Part shown: piece by piece, positions 25,743 through 34,213 of the stretch
Layout of the letters: every line of letters starts with the position of its first letter
Numbering within the stretch: position 1 is the first letter of the stretch
Origin: Leifsonia sp. Root112D2
Lineage (GTDB): Bacteria; Actinomycetota; Actinomycetes; Actinomycetales; Microbacteriaceae
Assembly: GCF_001424905.1 (NCBI RefSeq)
Contig: NZ_LMCU01000001.1
Coordinates: 1,791,480-1,855,479, forward strand
Direction: 5' to 3'
DNA length: 64,000 nucleotides
Notes under the pieces: generated by a model
The model's input: the letters and a program-made list of their open reading frames with translations, nothing else
Databases searched by the model: none
Told to the model about the DNA's origin: nothing
Position numbers and translations under genes: made by a program

Positions 25743-25801
25743 TTCAGGAAATGCGGCAGGGCGGCTGCACTATGCGGTCGCCCTGCAGTATTTCCTGAAA
25801 A
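25743..25801. repeat. Dispersed palindrome, copy B (terminator of rlmB)
   Basis: TTCAGGAAAT...GCAGGGCGGC (25743-25769) pairs with GTCGCCCTGCAGTATTTCCTGAA further on (to about 25799), about 27 bp with a few mismatches. One arm matches copy A at 12360-12425 over about 26 of 29 bases. It lies between convergent genes, so it can end transcription in both directions. Confidence 0.8.
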
Positions 25802-25811
25802 GGGCGCGGTC

Positions 25812-27104
25812 TCAGACCTTGGAGCGCCAGTCGGCCGTGTCGTCGTCGTCGACGACGACGGCGTTCGGCAGCGTGATGGCCTCGGTGAGCGGGCCGATCA
25901 CGGTGGCTTCATCGCGCCGGTGGCGAAGAATGTCGTTCACATAGGAGGTCACGGCCTCGGCGAGCGGCACATCCCGGCCCTCGTTCTGCGAGAGGTACCA
26001 GCGGTGGTCGAGCAGTTGGTGGAACACCTCGGCCGGTTCGAGCTTGCCGCGCAACTCCGTGGGGATGGCACGCACTATCGGCTCGAAGACGCGCAGCAGC
26101 CATTCGTGTGCCGCTGCCTCCTCGTCGAGACCGACCTTGCCCAGGGTTGCCGTGTACGCATCCAGGTCGTTGAGCAGCCGGCGGGCCTGATTCTCCTGCA
26201 CATCGAGTCCGGTCAGGCGCAGCAGGCGCCGCTGGTGGTGCCCCGCGTCGACGACCTTCGGCTGGATGCGCACGGTCGTGCTGGTGTCATCCGTCTTGAT
26301 CGCGAGTTCCTCGATGTCAAAACCGAGATCGTTCAGCCGATTGACGCGTTCGGCGATGCGCCAGCGTTCTGAGGTGGAGAACGACTCGCTGCCGGTGAGT
26401 TCCTTCCACAGCGAGCGATATGCCGCAACGATGCCGTCGGAGAGCTTCAGCGGGTCGAGTTCTTCGTCGACGCGCCCGCCCGCTTCGAGGTCCATGAGCT
26501 CGCCGGCGATGTTCACGCGCGCGATCTCGAGGTCGTTCTCACGCTGCCCGTTGGAGAGGCCACCGTCATAGATCTGCCCGGTCTCGGCATCCACCAGATA
26601 GGCGGCGAATGAGCCGGCGTCACGCCGGAACAGCGTATTGGAGAGCGAGACGTCGCCCCAGAAGAAGCCCGCGATATGCAGCCGCACGAGCAGCACGGCC
26701 AGCGCATCGACAAGCCGGGTGGCGGTATCCGGTCGCAGGGTCTGCGAGAACAGCGCACGGTACGGCAGCGAGAATTTGAGGTGGCGGGTGACCAGCACCG
26801 ACTTCAGTTCGTGACCGTCGTCATCCGTGCGGTTGGTGATCACGGCGACGGGATCGACGCAGGGAATGTCGGTTCGCTGCAGCGTGCGCAGCATGTCGTA
26901 TTCGCGTTTGGCCATCTCGCTCGTGGTCTCCTTGATGGCTATGACGTAGCCGGAGAGGTTGGCGAAGCGCACCAGGTGACGTGAGATGCCCTTGGGCAGC
27001 AGGGCGATGTGATCTTTGGGCCACTCGTCGAGAGGCACATTCCACGGAAGGTCGAGCAGTGCCGGGTCGACGGTGGCCGACGTGATGTTCAGTGAGCCGC
27101 TCAT
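25812..27104 (-). CDS. DUF4032 kinase-like protein
   Basis: 430 residues. N-terminal half resembles a kinase-like fold: LVRFANLSGYVIAIKETTSEMAKREYDMLRTLQ, LHIAGFFWGDVSLSNTLFRRDAGSFAAYLVDAETG (HGD-like catalytic loop written here GDVSLSNTL, then a metal-binding D in VDAETG). The C-terminal half is DUF4032-specific, with HEWLLRVFEPIVRAIPTELRGKLEPAEVFHQLLDHRWYLSQNEGRDVPL. Role unknown; widespread in actinobacteria. Convergent with rlmB; followed upstream by a terminator and ugpC. Confidence 0.85.
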   Translation of the reverse strand: MSGSLNITSATVDPALLDLPWNVPLDEWPKDHIALLPKGISRHLVRFANLSGYVIAIKETTSEMAKREYDMLRTLQRTDIPCVDPVAVITNRTDDDGHELKSVLVTRHLKFSLPYRALFSQTLRPDTATRLVDALAVLLVRLHIAGFFWGDVSLSNTLFRRDAGSFAAYLVDAETGQIYDGGLSNGQRENDLEIARVNIAGELMDLEAGGRVDEELDPLKLSDGIVAAYRSLWKELTGSESFSTSERWRIAERVNRLNDLGFDIEELAIKTDDTSTTVRIQPKVVDAGHHQRRLLRLTGLDVQENQARRLLNDLDAYTATLGKVGLDEEAAAHEWLLRVFEPIVRAIPTELRGKLEPAEVFHQLLDHRWYLSQNEGRDVPLAEAVTSYVNDILRHRRDEATVIGPLTEAITLPNAVVVDDDDTADWRSKV

Positions 27105-27148
27105 GATCCTTCTCGTGTCACAGTTCGTCTCGTGCCGTTAAACGGTTG

Positions 27149-27187
27149 TGCCGGTCGGATCGCGCACGAGGCGCGACCCGACCGGCA
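27149..27187 (-). terminator. Terminator-like hairpin after ugpC
   Basis: TGCCGGTCGG (27149-27158) pairs with CCGACCGGCA (27178-27187), and inner TCGCGC pairs with GCGCGA. A strong GC stem right after the ugpC stop. Confidence 0.8.
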
Positions 27188-27200
27188 GAACCAACGAGCT

Positions 27201-28298
27201 TTAGTCGACGACTGCGCCACCGAGGCGCAGGCCGGTCTCGGCGTCGAAGGTGTGCAGGTGGCCGCCCTTGGGCGCGATGTAGACCGTCTCACCCGCGTTG
27301 GGGTGCGAGCGGCCATCGACGCGAGCAACGATGTCGGTGCGCTTGCCCTCGACCTCGCTGTGGCCGTAGAGGTAGCCGTCGGCGCCGAGTTCCTCGACGA
27401 GGTCAACCGTGACCTTCAGGCCAGCGCCCTCGGCGCTGGTCACAACGACGTCTTCGGGGCGGATGCCGATGGTCACCTGGCTGCCGGTGGCACCGGCGAG
27501 CGTCTCGCGCTCCACCGGAACGACGGCGGTGCCGAACTTGATGCCGCCATCGGTGATGTCTGCACCGAACAGGTTCATGGCCGGGCTGCCGATGAATCCG
27601 GCAACGAAAACGTTCTGCGGCTGTGCGTACAGGTCGCGGGGGGTGCCGACCTGCTGCAGAACGCCGTCCTTGAGCACGGCGATGCGGTCACCCATGGTGA
27701 GCGCCTCGGTCTGGTCGTGCGTGACGTAGACCGTGGTGACGCCGAGGCGGCGCGTGAGCGACGCGATCTGGGTGCGGGTCTGCACGCGCAGCTTGGCGTC
27801 GAGGTTCGACAGCGGCTCGTCCATGAGGAACACCTGGGGGCTGCGCACGATGGCACGGCCCATGGCGACGCGCTGACGCTGGCCACCGGAGAGCGCCTTC
27901 GGCTTGCGGCCGAGGTAGTCCTCAAGGTCGAGCAGCTTGGCTGCCTCGAGAACGCGGGCGGCGCGCTCTTCCTTGTGAACGCCGGCAATCTTGAGCGCAA
28001 AGCCCATGTTCTCGGCGACCGTCATGTGCGGGTAGAGAGCGTAGTTCTGGAAGACCATGGCGATGTCGCGGTCTTTCGGCGGAACATCCGTCACGTTGCG
28101 CTCACCGATGAAGATGTTGCCGTCGTTGACCTCTTCGAGGCCCGCGAGCATGCGCAGCGACGTGGACTTTCCGCAACCGGAGGGGCCAACGAGAACAAGG
28201 AACTCGCCGTCAGCGACCTGGAGGTCGAGACCATCAACGGCGGGGCGGGTGGAACCCGGGTAGAGGCGGGTTGCCTTGTCAAAAGTGACAGATGCCAT
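27201..28298 (-). CDS. ugpC: Sugar ABC transporter ATPase, UgpC/MsiK type
   Basis: 365 residues. Walker A GPSGCGKST, Q-loop MVFQNYALYPHM, signature LSGGQRQRVAMGRAI, Walker B VFLMDEPLSNLDAK, H-loop VYVTHDQTEALTM; a C-terminal OB-fold/TOBE region (about 240-365, VTIGIRPEDVVV). In actinobacteria one such ATPase serves many carbohydrate importers whose permeases lie elsewhere; no permease genes are nearby, which fits that shared role. Exact substrates cannot be read from sequence. Confidence 0.9.
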   Translation of the reverse strand: MASVTFDKATRLYPGSTRPAVDGLDLQVADGEFLVLVGPSGCGKSTSLRMLAGLEEVNDGNIFIGERNVTDVPPKDRDIAMVFQNYALYPHMTVAENMGFALKIAGVHKEERAARVLEAAKLLDLEDYLGRKPKALSGGQRQRVAMGRAIVRSPQVFLMDEPLSNLDAKLRVQTRTQIASLTRRLGVTTVYVTHDQTEALTMGDRIAVLKDGVLQQVGTPRDLYAQPQNVFVAGFIGSPAMNLFGADITDGGIKFGTAVVPVERETLAGATGSQVTIGIRPEDVVVTSAEGAGLKVTVDLVEELGADGYLYGHSEVEGKRTDIVARVDGRSHPNAGETVYIAPKGGHLHTFDAETGLRLGGAVVD

Positions 28299-28570
28299 GA
28301 CTGTATTACTCCTTCACCGGCAGGTACGTGCCGGACGATCCGTAGTGAATGGATGATGAACGCCACCGGGGTAATCGGCGATGATCTCGAACCATAGTAT
28401 GCCATTTCCGTGCGGGCCTTGTCGCCGCCGCCGACGGGGGGACGCGATGGGCACCCTGCGGACATCCAGCGTGCGTTTGGTCATTTCCCAGACAGGCGAT
28501 TTACTATCTTGAGTGCGTTTGCCTGCGGTGCAGCTCTCGCATTCACTTTTCCACGTGCAAATGAGGATCC

Positions 28571-29494
28571 ATGACGAACGGCGTATCAAGCGGCGGTCGG
28601 GGCAACCCGAGTCAACGCCGCGAGGACGCTCGAATCAAGGCCCGCCAGCTGCGTGAATCACAGAAGAAGCGCGATCGACGCAACCGGCTGATGCTGCAGG
28701 GTGGCATCGGCGTCGCCGTTGTCGTTGCCCTCGCAATCGTGGCGGTCATCATTGTCAGCTCGATTCGGCCGCCCGTGTCGGGGCCGCTGAACATGGCCAG
28801 CGACGGCATTGTGATCGGTGAGGGGCTGAAGGTCGTTCCCACGGGTTCGCTGCCGCCGGATGCCGCGCCCGTCGCGTCGACGCCCGATCCGAGCGGGAAT
28901 GTGGTCGCCATCCGCATCTACGCCGACTACCTCTGCCCGACATGCAGCCAGTTCATGAAGACGAACGGTAAGCAGATCGAGGCAATGGCGAGTTCGGGCG
29001 CCGTGACCGTGGAGTTTCACCCTGTCGCGCTGCTCACCAGCCACTCCTCGGGAACGAAGTATTCGCTGCGGGCGGCTAACGCGGCCGGCTGCGTCGCCAA
29101 CGCGTCGCCCAACCACTTCTACGCGTTCAACTCGTTGCTGTTCAAGCACCAGCCCGGCGAGAGCAGCCCAGGGCTGAGCGATGCGCAGCTGAAGAAGTAC
29201 GTGGCTTCGGCCAATGCGAACTCTCGCGGCACGATCGACACGTGCATCGACAAGGGCACTTTTGAACCGTGGGTGCAGGCCGCCACCGATCGCGCAGTCG
29301 CCGGTCCGATCCCGGGCACCGATCTCAAGCCGTCGAAGCTGAACAGCAGCATGCTCGTGCTCGTCGACGGCAAGCAGTACTCCGGCTCGATCACCGACGC
29401 AGACGAGTTCAAGGCATTCGTGCTGCAGGCATCCGCCGAGTCGTACCAAAGCTCGACGGCCACGCCGACTCCGACGTCGACACCCGCCGGTTAG
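28571..29494 (+). CDS. Membrane-anchored DsbA-like thioredoxin-fold protein
   Basis: 307 residues. A basic cytosolic N-terminus rich in Arg/Lys (about 10-40), one membrane helix (about 43-64), then an extracytoplasmic thioredoxin-fold domain with the redox motif C122-P-T-C125 (ADYLCPTCSQFMK). A later Cys pair (around 178 and 222) may form a structural disulfide. The tail is Thr/Pro/Ser-rich. Likely role: disulfide formation or repair outside the membrane. ATG follows GAGGATCC. Monocistronic. Confidence 0.88.
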   Translation: MTNGVSSGGRGNPSQRREDARIKARQLRESQKKRDRRNRLMLQGGIGVAVVVALAIVAVIIVSSIRPPVSGPLNMASDGIVIGEGLKVVPTGSLPPDAAPVASTPDPSGNVVAIRIYADYLCPTCSQFMKTNGKQIEAMASSGAVTVEFHPVALLTSHSSGTKYSLRAANAAGCVANASPNHFYAFNSLLFKHQPGESSPGLSDAQLKKYVASANANSRGTIDTCIDKGTFEPWVQAATDRAVAGPIPGTDLKPSKLNSSMLVLVDGKQYSGSITDADEFKAFVLQASAESYQSSTATPTPTSTPAG

Positions 29495-29556
29495 CGTCAG
29501 ATGCGCCCGTGCGCACGTCGGGGCGAAAGATTTGCATAGGATGGGTTGTTCCCTCT

Positions 29557-29629
29557 GCCGACCTGGCGCAATTGGTAGCGCACCGCTCTTGTAAAGCGAA
29601 GGTTACGGGTTCGAGTCCCGTGGTCGGCT
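29557..29629 (+). tRNA. tRNA-Thr (anticodon TGT)
   Basis: 73 nt. Acceptor GCCGACC/GGTCGGC, anticodon loop CTTGTAA flanked by CGCT/AGCG, T-arm ACGGG-TTCGAGT-CCCGT, discriminator T. CCA not encoded. Confidence 0.96.
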
Positions 29630-29657
29630 CCGCAATGTCCTCGCTGTGTGCGGGCGC

Positions 29658-30203
29658 CTAGAGCGTCGAGATGTACTGCTCCGCATCGACCGGTCGCTTC
29701 GGGCCGGAATCGTCGCGCTCGGGGGTGCCGACATAGAGCCAGCCCAGCAGTTCTTCGTTCGGTGCCAGGGCGTGCATCCGCCGTACGGCGTCGCTGCGGG
29801 TGTGCGGGCCGGTGCGCCAAATGACGCCCCACCCGGCCTCGTCGAGCAGCAGGCTCAGAGTGTGTGCGACGCCGGCCGCGGCCGCATCCTGCTCCCAGTC
29901 GGCAACCTTGGCGCTCTCCCGCCGCACCGTCACGAGCGCTATCAAGAGCGGCGCCCGAAGCGGCTTGGCCGCGAGCTTCGCCGCATCCTTGTCATCGAGC
30001 TGGGCTGATGCGGCGAGCGCCTCGCCGAGCCGGTTGCGCGCGTCGCCGCGCAACTCGATCAGGCGCCACGGACGCAGCGAACTGTGGTCGGCGCTGCGGG
30101 AGGCGGCCGCCACCAGTGGAAGCAATTGTTCGCGCGAGGGCGCGGGCTCGCCGACACGCGAGCGTGAGCGTCGGGCGAGCGCCGCTTCGAGGGCGGTGCC
30201 CAC
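29658..30203 (-). CDS. Nitroreductase family protein
   Basis: 181 residues. EAALARRSRSRVGEPAPSREQLLPLVAAASRSADHSSLRPWRLIEL is the FMN-binding N-terminus of the family, and LSLLLDEAGWGVIWRTGP and NEELLGWLYVGTPE are the later conserved blocks. An NAD(P)H-dependent flavin reductase is the likely activity; substrate unknown. The GTG at 30203 is preferred because homologues start near TALEAALARRS; an ATG at 30251 would overlap msrB by 43 bp. Directly downstream of msrB. Confidence 0.8.
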   Translation of the reverse strand: MGTALEAALARRSRSRVGEPAPSREQLLPLVAAASRSADHSSLRPWRLIELRGDARNRLGEALAASAQLDDKDAAKLAAKPLRAPLLIALVTVRRESAKVADWEQDAAAAGVAHTLSLLLDEAGWGVIWRTGPHTRSDAVRRMHALAPNEELLGWLYVGTPERDDSGPKRPVDAEQYISTL

Positions 30204-30208
30204 GTCGG

Positions 30209-30610
30209 CTATTCCGCGGCCTTGAAGCCGAGCGAGAGCGAGTTCATGCAATAACGGTCGCCGGTGGGCGTACCGAAGCCGTCGTCGAAGACGTGGCCGA
30301 GGTGTGAGCCGCAGTTGGCGCAGCGCACCTCAGTGCGCACCATGCCCAGGCTGCGGTCCTCGACCAGCGTGACCGCGTCGGGTCGTACGGATTCGTAAAA
30401 GCTGGGCCATCCGCATCCGGAATCGAACTTCGTGCCGCTCTGGAACAGGTCGGCGTTACAGGCGCCGCAGGTGTAGAGGCCTGCGCGGCTCTCGTCGAGC
30501 AGTTCTCCTGTCCAGGGGCGCTCCGTGGAGGCTTCACGCAGCACCGCGAATTGCTCGGGGGTCAATACCTCGCGCCATTCTTCGTCGCTCTTGGTTGCGC
30601 GCTCGTTCAT
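30209..30610 (-). CDS. msrB: Peptide methionine (R)-sulfoxide reductase
   Basis: 133 residues. Zinc-binding Cys48, Cys51, Cys97 and Cys100 (TCGAC and CANC) and the catalytic Cys121 in DRYCMNS are present; Cys66 in SGCGWPSF could be the resolving residue. It repairs R-methionine sulfoxide in proteins, using thioredoxin. The downstream nitroreductase gene starts within 6 bp of its stop, giving a small redox operon. Confidence 0.96.
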   Translation of the reverse strand: MNERATKSDEEWREVLTPEQFAVLREASTERPWTGELLDESRAGLYTCGACNADLFQSGTKFDSGCGWPSFYESVRPDAVTLVEDRSLGMVRTEVRCANCGSHLGHVFDDGFGTPTGDRYCMNSLSLGFKAAE

Positions 30611-30825
30611 GCGAGACCCTTTCGATGGAAGCCGAATGCCGGTTGAAACCCCGTCACTACAGACTAAACGTCAGACGCGTGTCGGGCATTCCTCATGACG
30701 TTGCGCGACGGCACGCTCCTGGAGTTCGGACGGTCGGCGACGTGCCCGCCCGCCTCGGCTCGTACACAGCATCACGCAAATATGATGTGCGAAGAGCATG
30801 AGACGTACGGTGACGGGAGGAAGGC

Positions 30826-31119
30826 ATGCATAACGCTCCGGATGCCGACGCCTCGGCACCGCAGGAAGGCGGCCTCTGCGAGCGCGACGTCGCCATTCTC
30901 GCCTTCGAGCGCCAGTGGTGGCGCCATGCTGGGGCAAAGGAGCAGGCAATTCGCGAAGATTTCGGTCTCTCCGCCGCCCGCTACTATCAATTGCTGGGCG
31001 CGTTGATCGATTCCCCCGCCGCCCTCGTGCACGACCCGATGTTGGTCAAACGACTGCAGCGGATGCGTGATGCGCGCCTTGCCGCGCGCACCGCGCGATC
31101 CCTCACGCCGACGGACTAA
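30826..31119 (+). CDS. DUF3263 protein
   Basis: 97 residues. CERDVAILAFERQWWRHAGAKEQAIREDFGLSAARYYQLLGALIDSPAALVHDPMLVKRLQRMRD is the complete DUF3263 domain, which resembles a sigma-factor or helix-turn-helix region (IREDFGLSAARYYQLL). GGAGGAAGGC precedes the ATG. Commonly paired with the LytR_C gene that follows 19 bp later. Probably a DNA-binding accessory protein; function not established. Confidence 0.9.
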   Translation: MHNAPDADASAPQEGGLCERDVAILAFERQWWRHAGAKEQAIREDFGLSAARYYQLLGALIDSPAALVHDPMLVKRLQRMRDARLAARTARSLTPTD

Positions 31120-31138
31120 GGATTCCTACACCACCGCT

Positions 31139-31708
31139 ATGGCTGAAAAATATCCCGAGGACCAGTTCGACTCGGCCCCTGAGAACCTGCTGCGCGTGGG
31201 AGCGCACCGCGCGCCTCGTCGCAGGGGACGCGGCTGGATCGGCTTCGGCTGGGCCGTGCTGGCGACGGCCATCCTGGTTGCCGCGGGCGTGTTCGGACTC
31301 AATGCCATCAATGGCGATATTCACGTGCCCGGCGGATTCTTCGGTTCAGCAGCGAGCGGAACGCCCACGGCATCGTCGACGCCAACTCCGACCATCACGC
31401 CGATCGTCAACGGCAAACTGAACGTGACGGTGCTGAACGGCACATCGGTGGAGGGGCTGGCCACGAAGGTCGGCGACACTCTCGTGGCCGCGGGTTGGAA
31501 AGTGGATTCGCGCACAAACGCGAGCCAGTCAGACATCAAGCAGACGACCGTCTACTACTCGGATACCGCCAATGAGGCCGCCGCACTCGGCATGGTGAAA
31601 TCGCTGAGCGGCGCGAAGGCAACGGCGGTGCTCACCCAGTCGTTCGTCGACACCGGCGCCGATCTGACCGTGGTCGTCGGCTCCGACTATGCCAGCAGCG
31701 CCCCGTAG
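31139..31708 (+). CDS. LytR C-terminal domain membrane protein
   Basis: 189 residues. Basic cytosolic tail (HRAPRRRGRGW), one membrane helix (about 36-58), a Ser/Thr/Pro linker, then a LytR_C domain (about 96-187): KLNVTVLNGTSVEGLATKVGDTLVAAGWKVDSRTNAS and TTVYYSDTANEAAALGM. The domain is attached to cell-wall enzymes but here stands alone outside the membrane. Likely cell-envelope role, partner unknown. Confidence 0.88.
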   Translation: MAEKYPEDQFDSAPENLLRVGAHRAPRRRGRGWIGFGWAVLATAILVAAGVFGLNAINGDIHVPGGFFGSAASGTPTASSTPTPTITPIVNGKLNVTVLNGTSVEGLATKVGDTLVAAGWKVDSRTNASQSDIKQTTVYYSDTANEAAALGMVKSLSGAKATAVLTQSFVDTGADLTVVVGSDYASSAP

Positions 31709-31818
31709 CGCAGGCCGATAAGCGCGGCGGATTCGCCACGATCGGCGCATGCCGCCGACCCGGGTGACGATGCTCATTTCGTTCGTGAGGGGGCATCCGG
31801 AAGTCGCGGTGGCGCTCA

Positions 31819-31845
31819 CTTGCACTCTCCTGTGCAGAGTGCCAG
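31819..31845 (+). promoter_or_regulatory. Second, degenerate CIRCE-like operator
   Basis: GCACTC (31822-31827) and GAGTGC (31837-31842) are separated by exactly nine bases, the CIRCE geometry, but the outer TTA/TAA flanks are changed. It lies 8 bp upstream of the perfect CIRCE. Confidence 0.6.
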
Positions 31846-31852
31846 AATCGTC

Positions 31853-31879
31853 TTAGCACTCGGTTGATCCGAGTGCTAA
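31853..31879 (+). promoter_or_regulatory. CIRCE operator (HrcA site) of groL
   Basis: TTAGCACTC (31853-31861) and GAGTGCTAA (31871-31879) with nine bases between: a perfect CIRCE inverted repeat 45 bp upstream of the groL ATG. HrcA repression released by heat is the known mechanism; hrcA itself is outside the window. Confidence 0.95.
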
Positions 31880-31924
31880 CAATCCGAATCTTTCGCAGAC
31901 GTCCGGGAGGGACGAGAAACAACC

Positions 31925-33544
31925 ATGGCAAAGATCATTGCTTTCGATGAAGAGGCCCGACGCGGCCTCGAGCGTGGCCTGAACATTCTGGCCGACACGG
32001 TCAAGGTGACGCTCGGCCCGCGCGGTCGCAACGTCGTTCTTGAGAAGAAGTGGGGCGCCCCCACCATTACGAACGACGGTGTCTCCATCGCCAAGGAGAT
32101 CGAGCTTGACGACCCGTACGAGAAGATCGGTGCGGAGCTCGTCAAGGAGGTCGCCAAGAAGACGGACGACGTCGCCGGCGACGGCACCACGACGGCCACC
32201 GTTCTGGCTCAGGCGCTCGTGCGCGAAGGCCTGCGCAACGTCGCGGCCGGCGCAGACCCGATCAGCCTGAAGCGTGGCATCGAGAAGGCCACCGCTGCGG
32301 TCATCGCCGAGCTCATCGCCAACGCCAAAGAGGTTGAGACCAAGGAAGAGATCGCGGCCACGGCCTCTATCTCTGCCGGTGACGCCGAGATCGGCGCGAT
32401 CATCGCCGAGGCCATCGACAAGGTCGGCAAGGAAGGCGTCGTCACCGTCGAGGAGTCGAACACCTTCGGCACCGAGCTGGAGCTCACCGAGGGCATGCGC
32501 TTCGACAAGGGTTTCCTGTCGCAGTACTTCGTGACGGACCCCGATCGCCAGGAGGCGGTCTTCGAAGACCCGTACGTGCTCATCGCGAACCAGAAGATCT
32601 CGAACATCAAGGACCTTCTGCCGATCGTCGACAAGGTGATCCAGAGCGGCAAGCAGTTGCTGATCATCGCCGAGGATGTCGACGGCGAGGCGCTGGCCAC
32701 GCTGGTCGTCAACAAGATCCGCGGCATCTTCAAGTCGGTCGCCGTCAAGGCCCCCGGCTTCGGCGACCGCCGCAAGGCGCAGCTGCAGGACATCGCCATC
32801 CTCACCGGTGGCCAGGTCATCAGTGAAGAGGTCGGTCTCAAGCTCGAGAACGTGACCCTCGACCTGCTGGGTTCGGCTCGCAAGGTCGTCATCACCAAGG
32901 ACGAGACCACCATCGTCGAGGGTGCCGGAGACGCCGAGCAGATCGCGGGCCGCGTTGCCCAGATCCGCGGCGAGATCGAGAACACCGACAGCGACTACGA
33001 CCGTGAGAAGCTGCAGGAGCGTCTGGCGAAGCTCGCCGGCGGTGTTGCGGTCATCAAGGCCGGTGCCGCCACCGAGGTGGAGCTCAAGGAGCGCAAGCAC
33101 CGCATCGAAGACGCCGTTCGCAACGCGAAGGCCGCCGTCGAAGAGGGCATCGTCGCCGGTGGTGGCGTCGCTCTCATCCAGGCCGGCAAGACCGCGTTCG
33201 AGAAGCTCGAGCTCGTCGGTGACGAGGCGACCGGTGCGAACATCGTCAAGGTCGCCATCGACGCTCCGCTCAAGCAGATCGCGCTGAACGCCGGTCTCGA
33301 GCCGGGTGTTGTCGCTGACAAGGTGCGCAACCTCGCGGTCGGCCACGGCCTCAACGCCGCGACCGGTGAGTACGTCGACATGCTGGCCGCGGGAATCAAC
33401 GACCCGGTGAAGGTGACTCGCTCTGCCCTGCAGAACGCGGCATCCATCGCCGGTCTGTTCCTCACGACCGAAGCCGTCGTCGCGGACAAGCCGGAGAAGA
33501 ACCCGGCTCCGGCCGGCGACCCGACCGGTGGCATGGACTTCTAA
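31925..33544 (+). CDS. groL: Chaperonin GroEL
   Basis: 539 residues, standard length. LADTVKVTLGPRGRNVVLEKKWGAPTITNDGVSIAKEIEL and the ATP loop VAGDGTTTATVLAQALV are present, with VVAGGGVALIQA toward the C-terminus. The tail is short (AGDPTGGMDF) with a single GGM, the GroEL2-type glycine-methionine end of actinobacteria. No groES is adjacent, so this is the stand-alone copy. Controlled by the CIRCE element upstream and closed by the terminator at 33564. Confidence 0.98.
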   Translation: MAKIIAFDEEARRGLERGLNILADTVKVTLGPRGRNVVLEKKWGAPTITNDGVSIAKEIELDDPYEKIGAELVKEVAKKTDDVAGDGTTTATVLAQALVREGLRNVAAGADPISLKRGIEKATAAVIAELIANAKEVETKEEIAATASISAGDAEIGAIIAEAIDKVGKEGVVTVEESNTFGTELELTEGMRFDKGFLSQYFVTDPDRQEAVFEDPYVLIANQKISNIKDLLPIVDKVIQSGKQLLIIAEDVDGEALATLVVNKIRGIFKSVAVKAPGFGDRRKAQLQDIAILTGGQVISEEVGLKLENVTLDLLGSARKVVITKDETTIVEGAGDAEQIAGRVAQIRGEIENTDSDYDREKLQERLAKLAGGVAVIKAGAATEVELKERKHRIEDAVRNAKAAVEEGIVAGGGVALIQAGKTAFEKLELVGDEATGANIVKVAIDAPLKQIALNAGLEPGVVADKVRNLAVGHGLNAATGEYVDMLAAGINDPVKVTRSALQNAASIAGLFLTTEAVVADKPEKNPAPAGDPTGGMDF

Positions 33545-33563
33545 GTCCTCCCAGCAAGACAAC

Positions 33564-33598
33564 GCAATGGGCGTCTCCTTTTCGGAGGCGCCCATTGC
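33564..33598 (+). terminator. Terminator of groL
   Basis: GCAATGGGCGTCTCC (33564-33578) pairs with GGAGGCGCCCATTGC (33584-33598), loop TTTTC, one G-T. It lies 20 bp after the groL stop and can also serve the convergent WXG100 gene. Confidence 0.9.
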
Positions 33599-33627
33599 TG
33601 TTCGTATCCTGCGCTTCACCGTCGTGG

Positions 33628-33918
33628 TCAGTGGGCGAAGAGCCGCGTGTTGGCGGCCTCGATCTCGGCGTATTGCTGGGCGGCCTGGGTGAGCGCGTGG
33701 TTGATGGCCGCGAGGCTCTCCTCCACGCGCTGCTGGGTGCCGCGCCAATCGGCGATGACGCCCTGGAACGCGCTGGCGGCCTGGCCGCTCCACGAACTCT
33801 GCAGGTTCGTGAGCTGGCCGTGCAGCCCGCTCACCTCTGCCTGAATGCGTTCCATGGATGCGCGCACAGCGCCTGTCGCGCCGAGTACCGCCTCGCTGTC
33901 TACGTGAAAACTGGTCAT
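33628..33918 (-). CDS. WXG100 (ESAT-6-like) protein
   Basis: 96 residues, helix-turn-helix hairpin with the W43-S-G motif (SSWSGQAASAF) at the turn. The family forms secreted dimers exported by ESX/type VII systems. No EccC, EccB or partner WXG100 gene is in the window, so the exporter must be elsewhere or the protein acts alone. A C-terminal YxxxD/E-type signal is approximated by YAEIE. Confidence 0.9.
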   Translation of the reverse strand: MTSFHVDSEAVLGATGAVRASMERIQAEVSGLHGQLTNLQSSWSGQAASAFQGVIADWRGTQQRVEESLAAINHALTQAAQQYAEIEAANTRLFAH

Positions 33919-34213
33919 TGCTTTCTCCTTGCCGCTGGGATCGTTCGGGTACTGCCGAGGCTAGGTCGCGCACCCCCGTGGGTGAGGGACAGCCGGCCAT
34001 TCGGTGGAGTTTGGGCGCCGAACGCGGCCTGTGCAGGAACACTGACGGCTCGAGCGAACGATCGGCTCCACATTGCGAAATGTTGCCGCGAGTGACGCGC
34101 TGTTTCGCCCCATGAACGCCCGTATCGTCGGTGCTCGCATGAGCGCAGCATGTGGCTTACCGTCGCCATCATGCGGCACGGCAGTGGGCCGCCGACACGA
34201 CGAGGAGCAACAC

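Noticed and set aside
31853..34042. Long minus-strand frame opposite groL
   Set aside because: Antisense shadow of the GroEL codon bias; GroEL is unambiguous.
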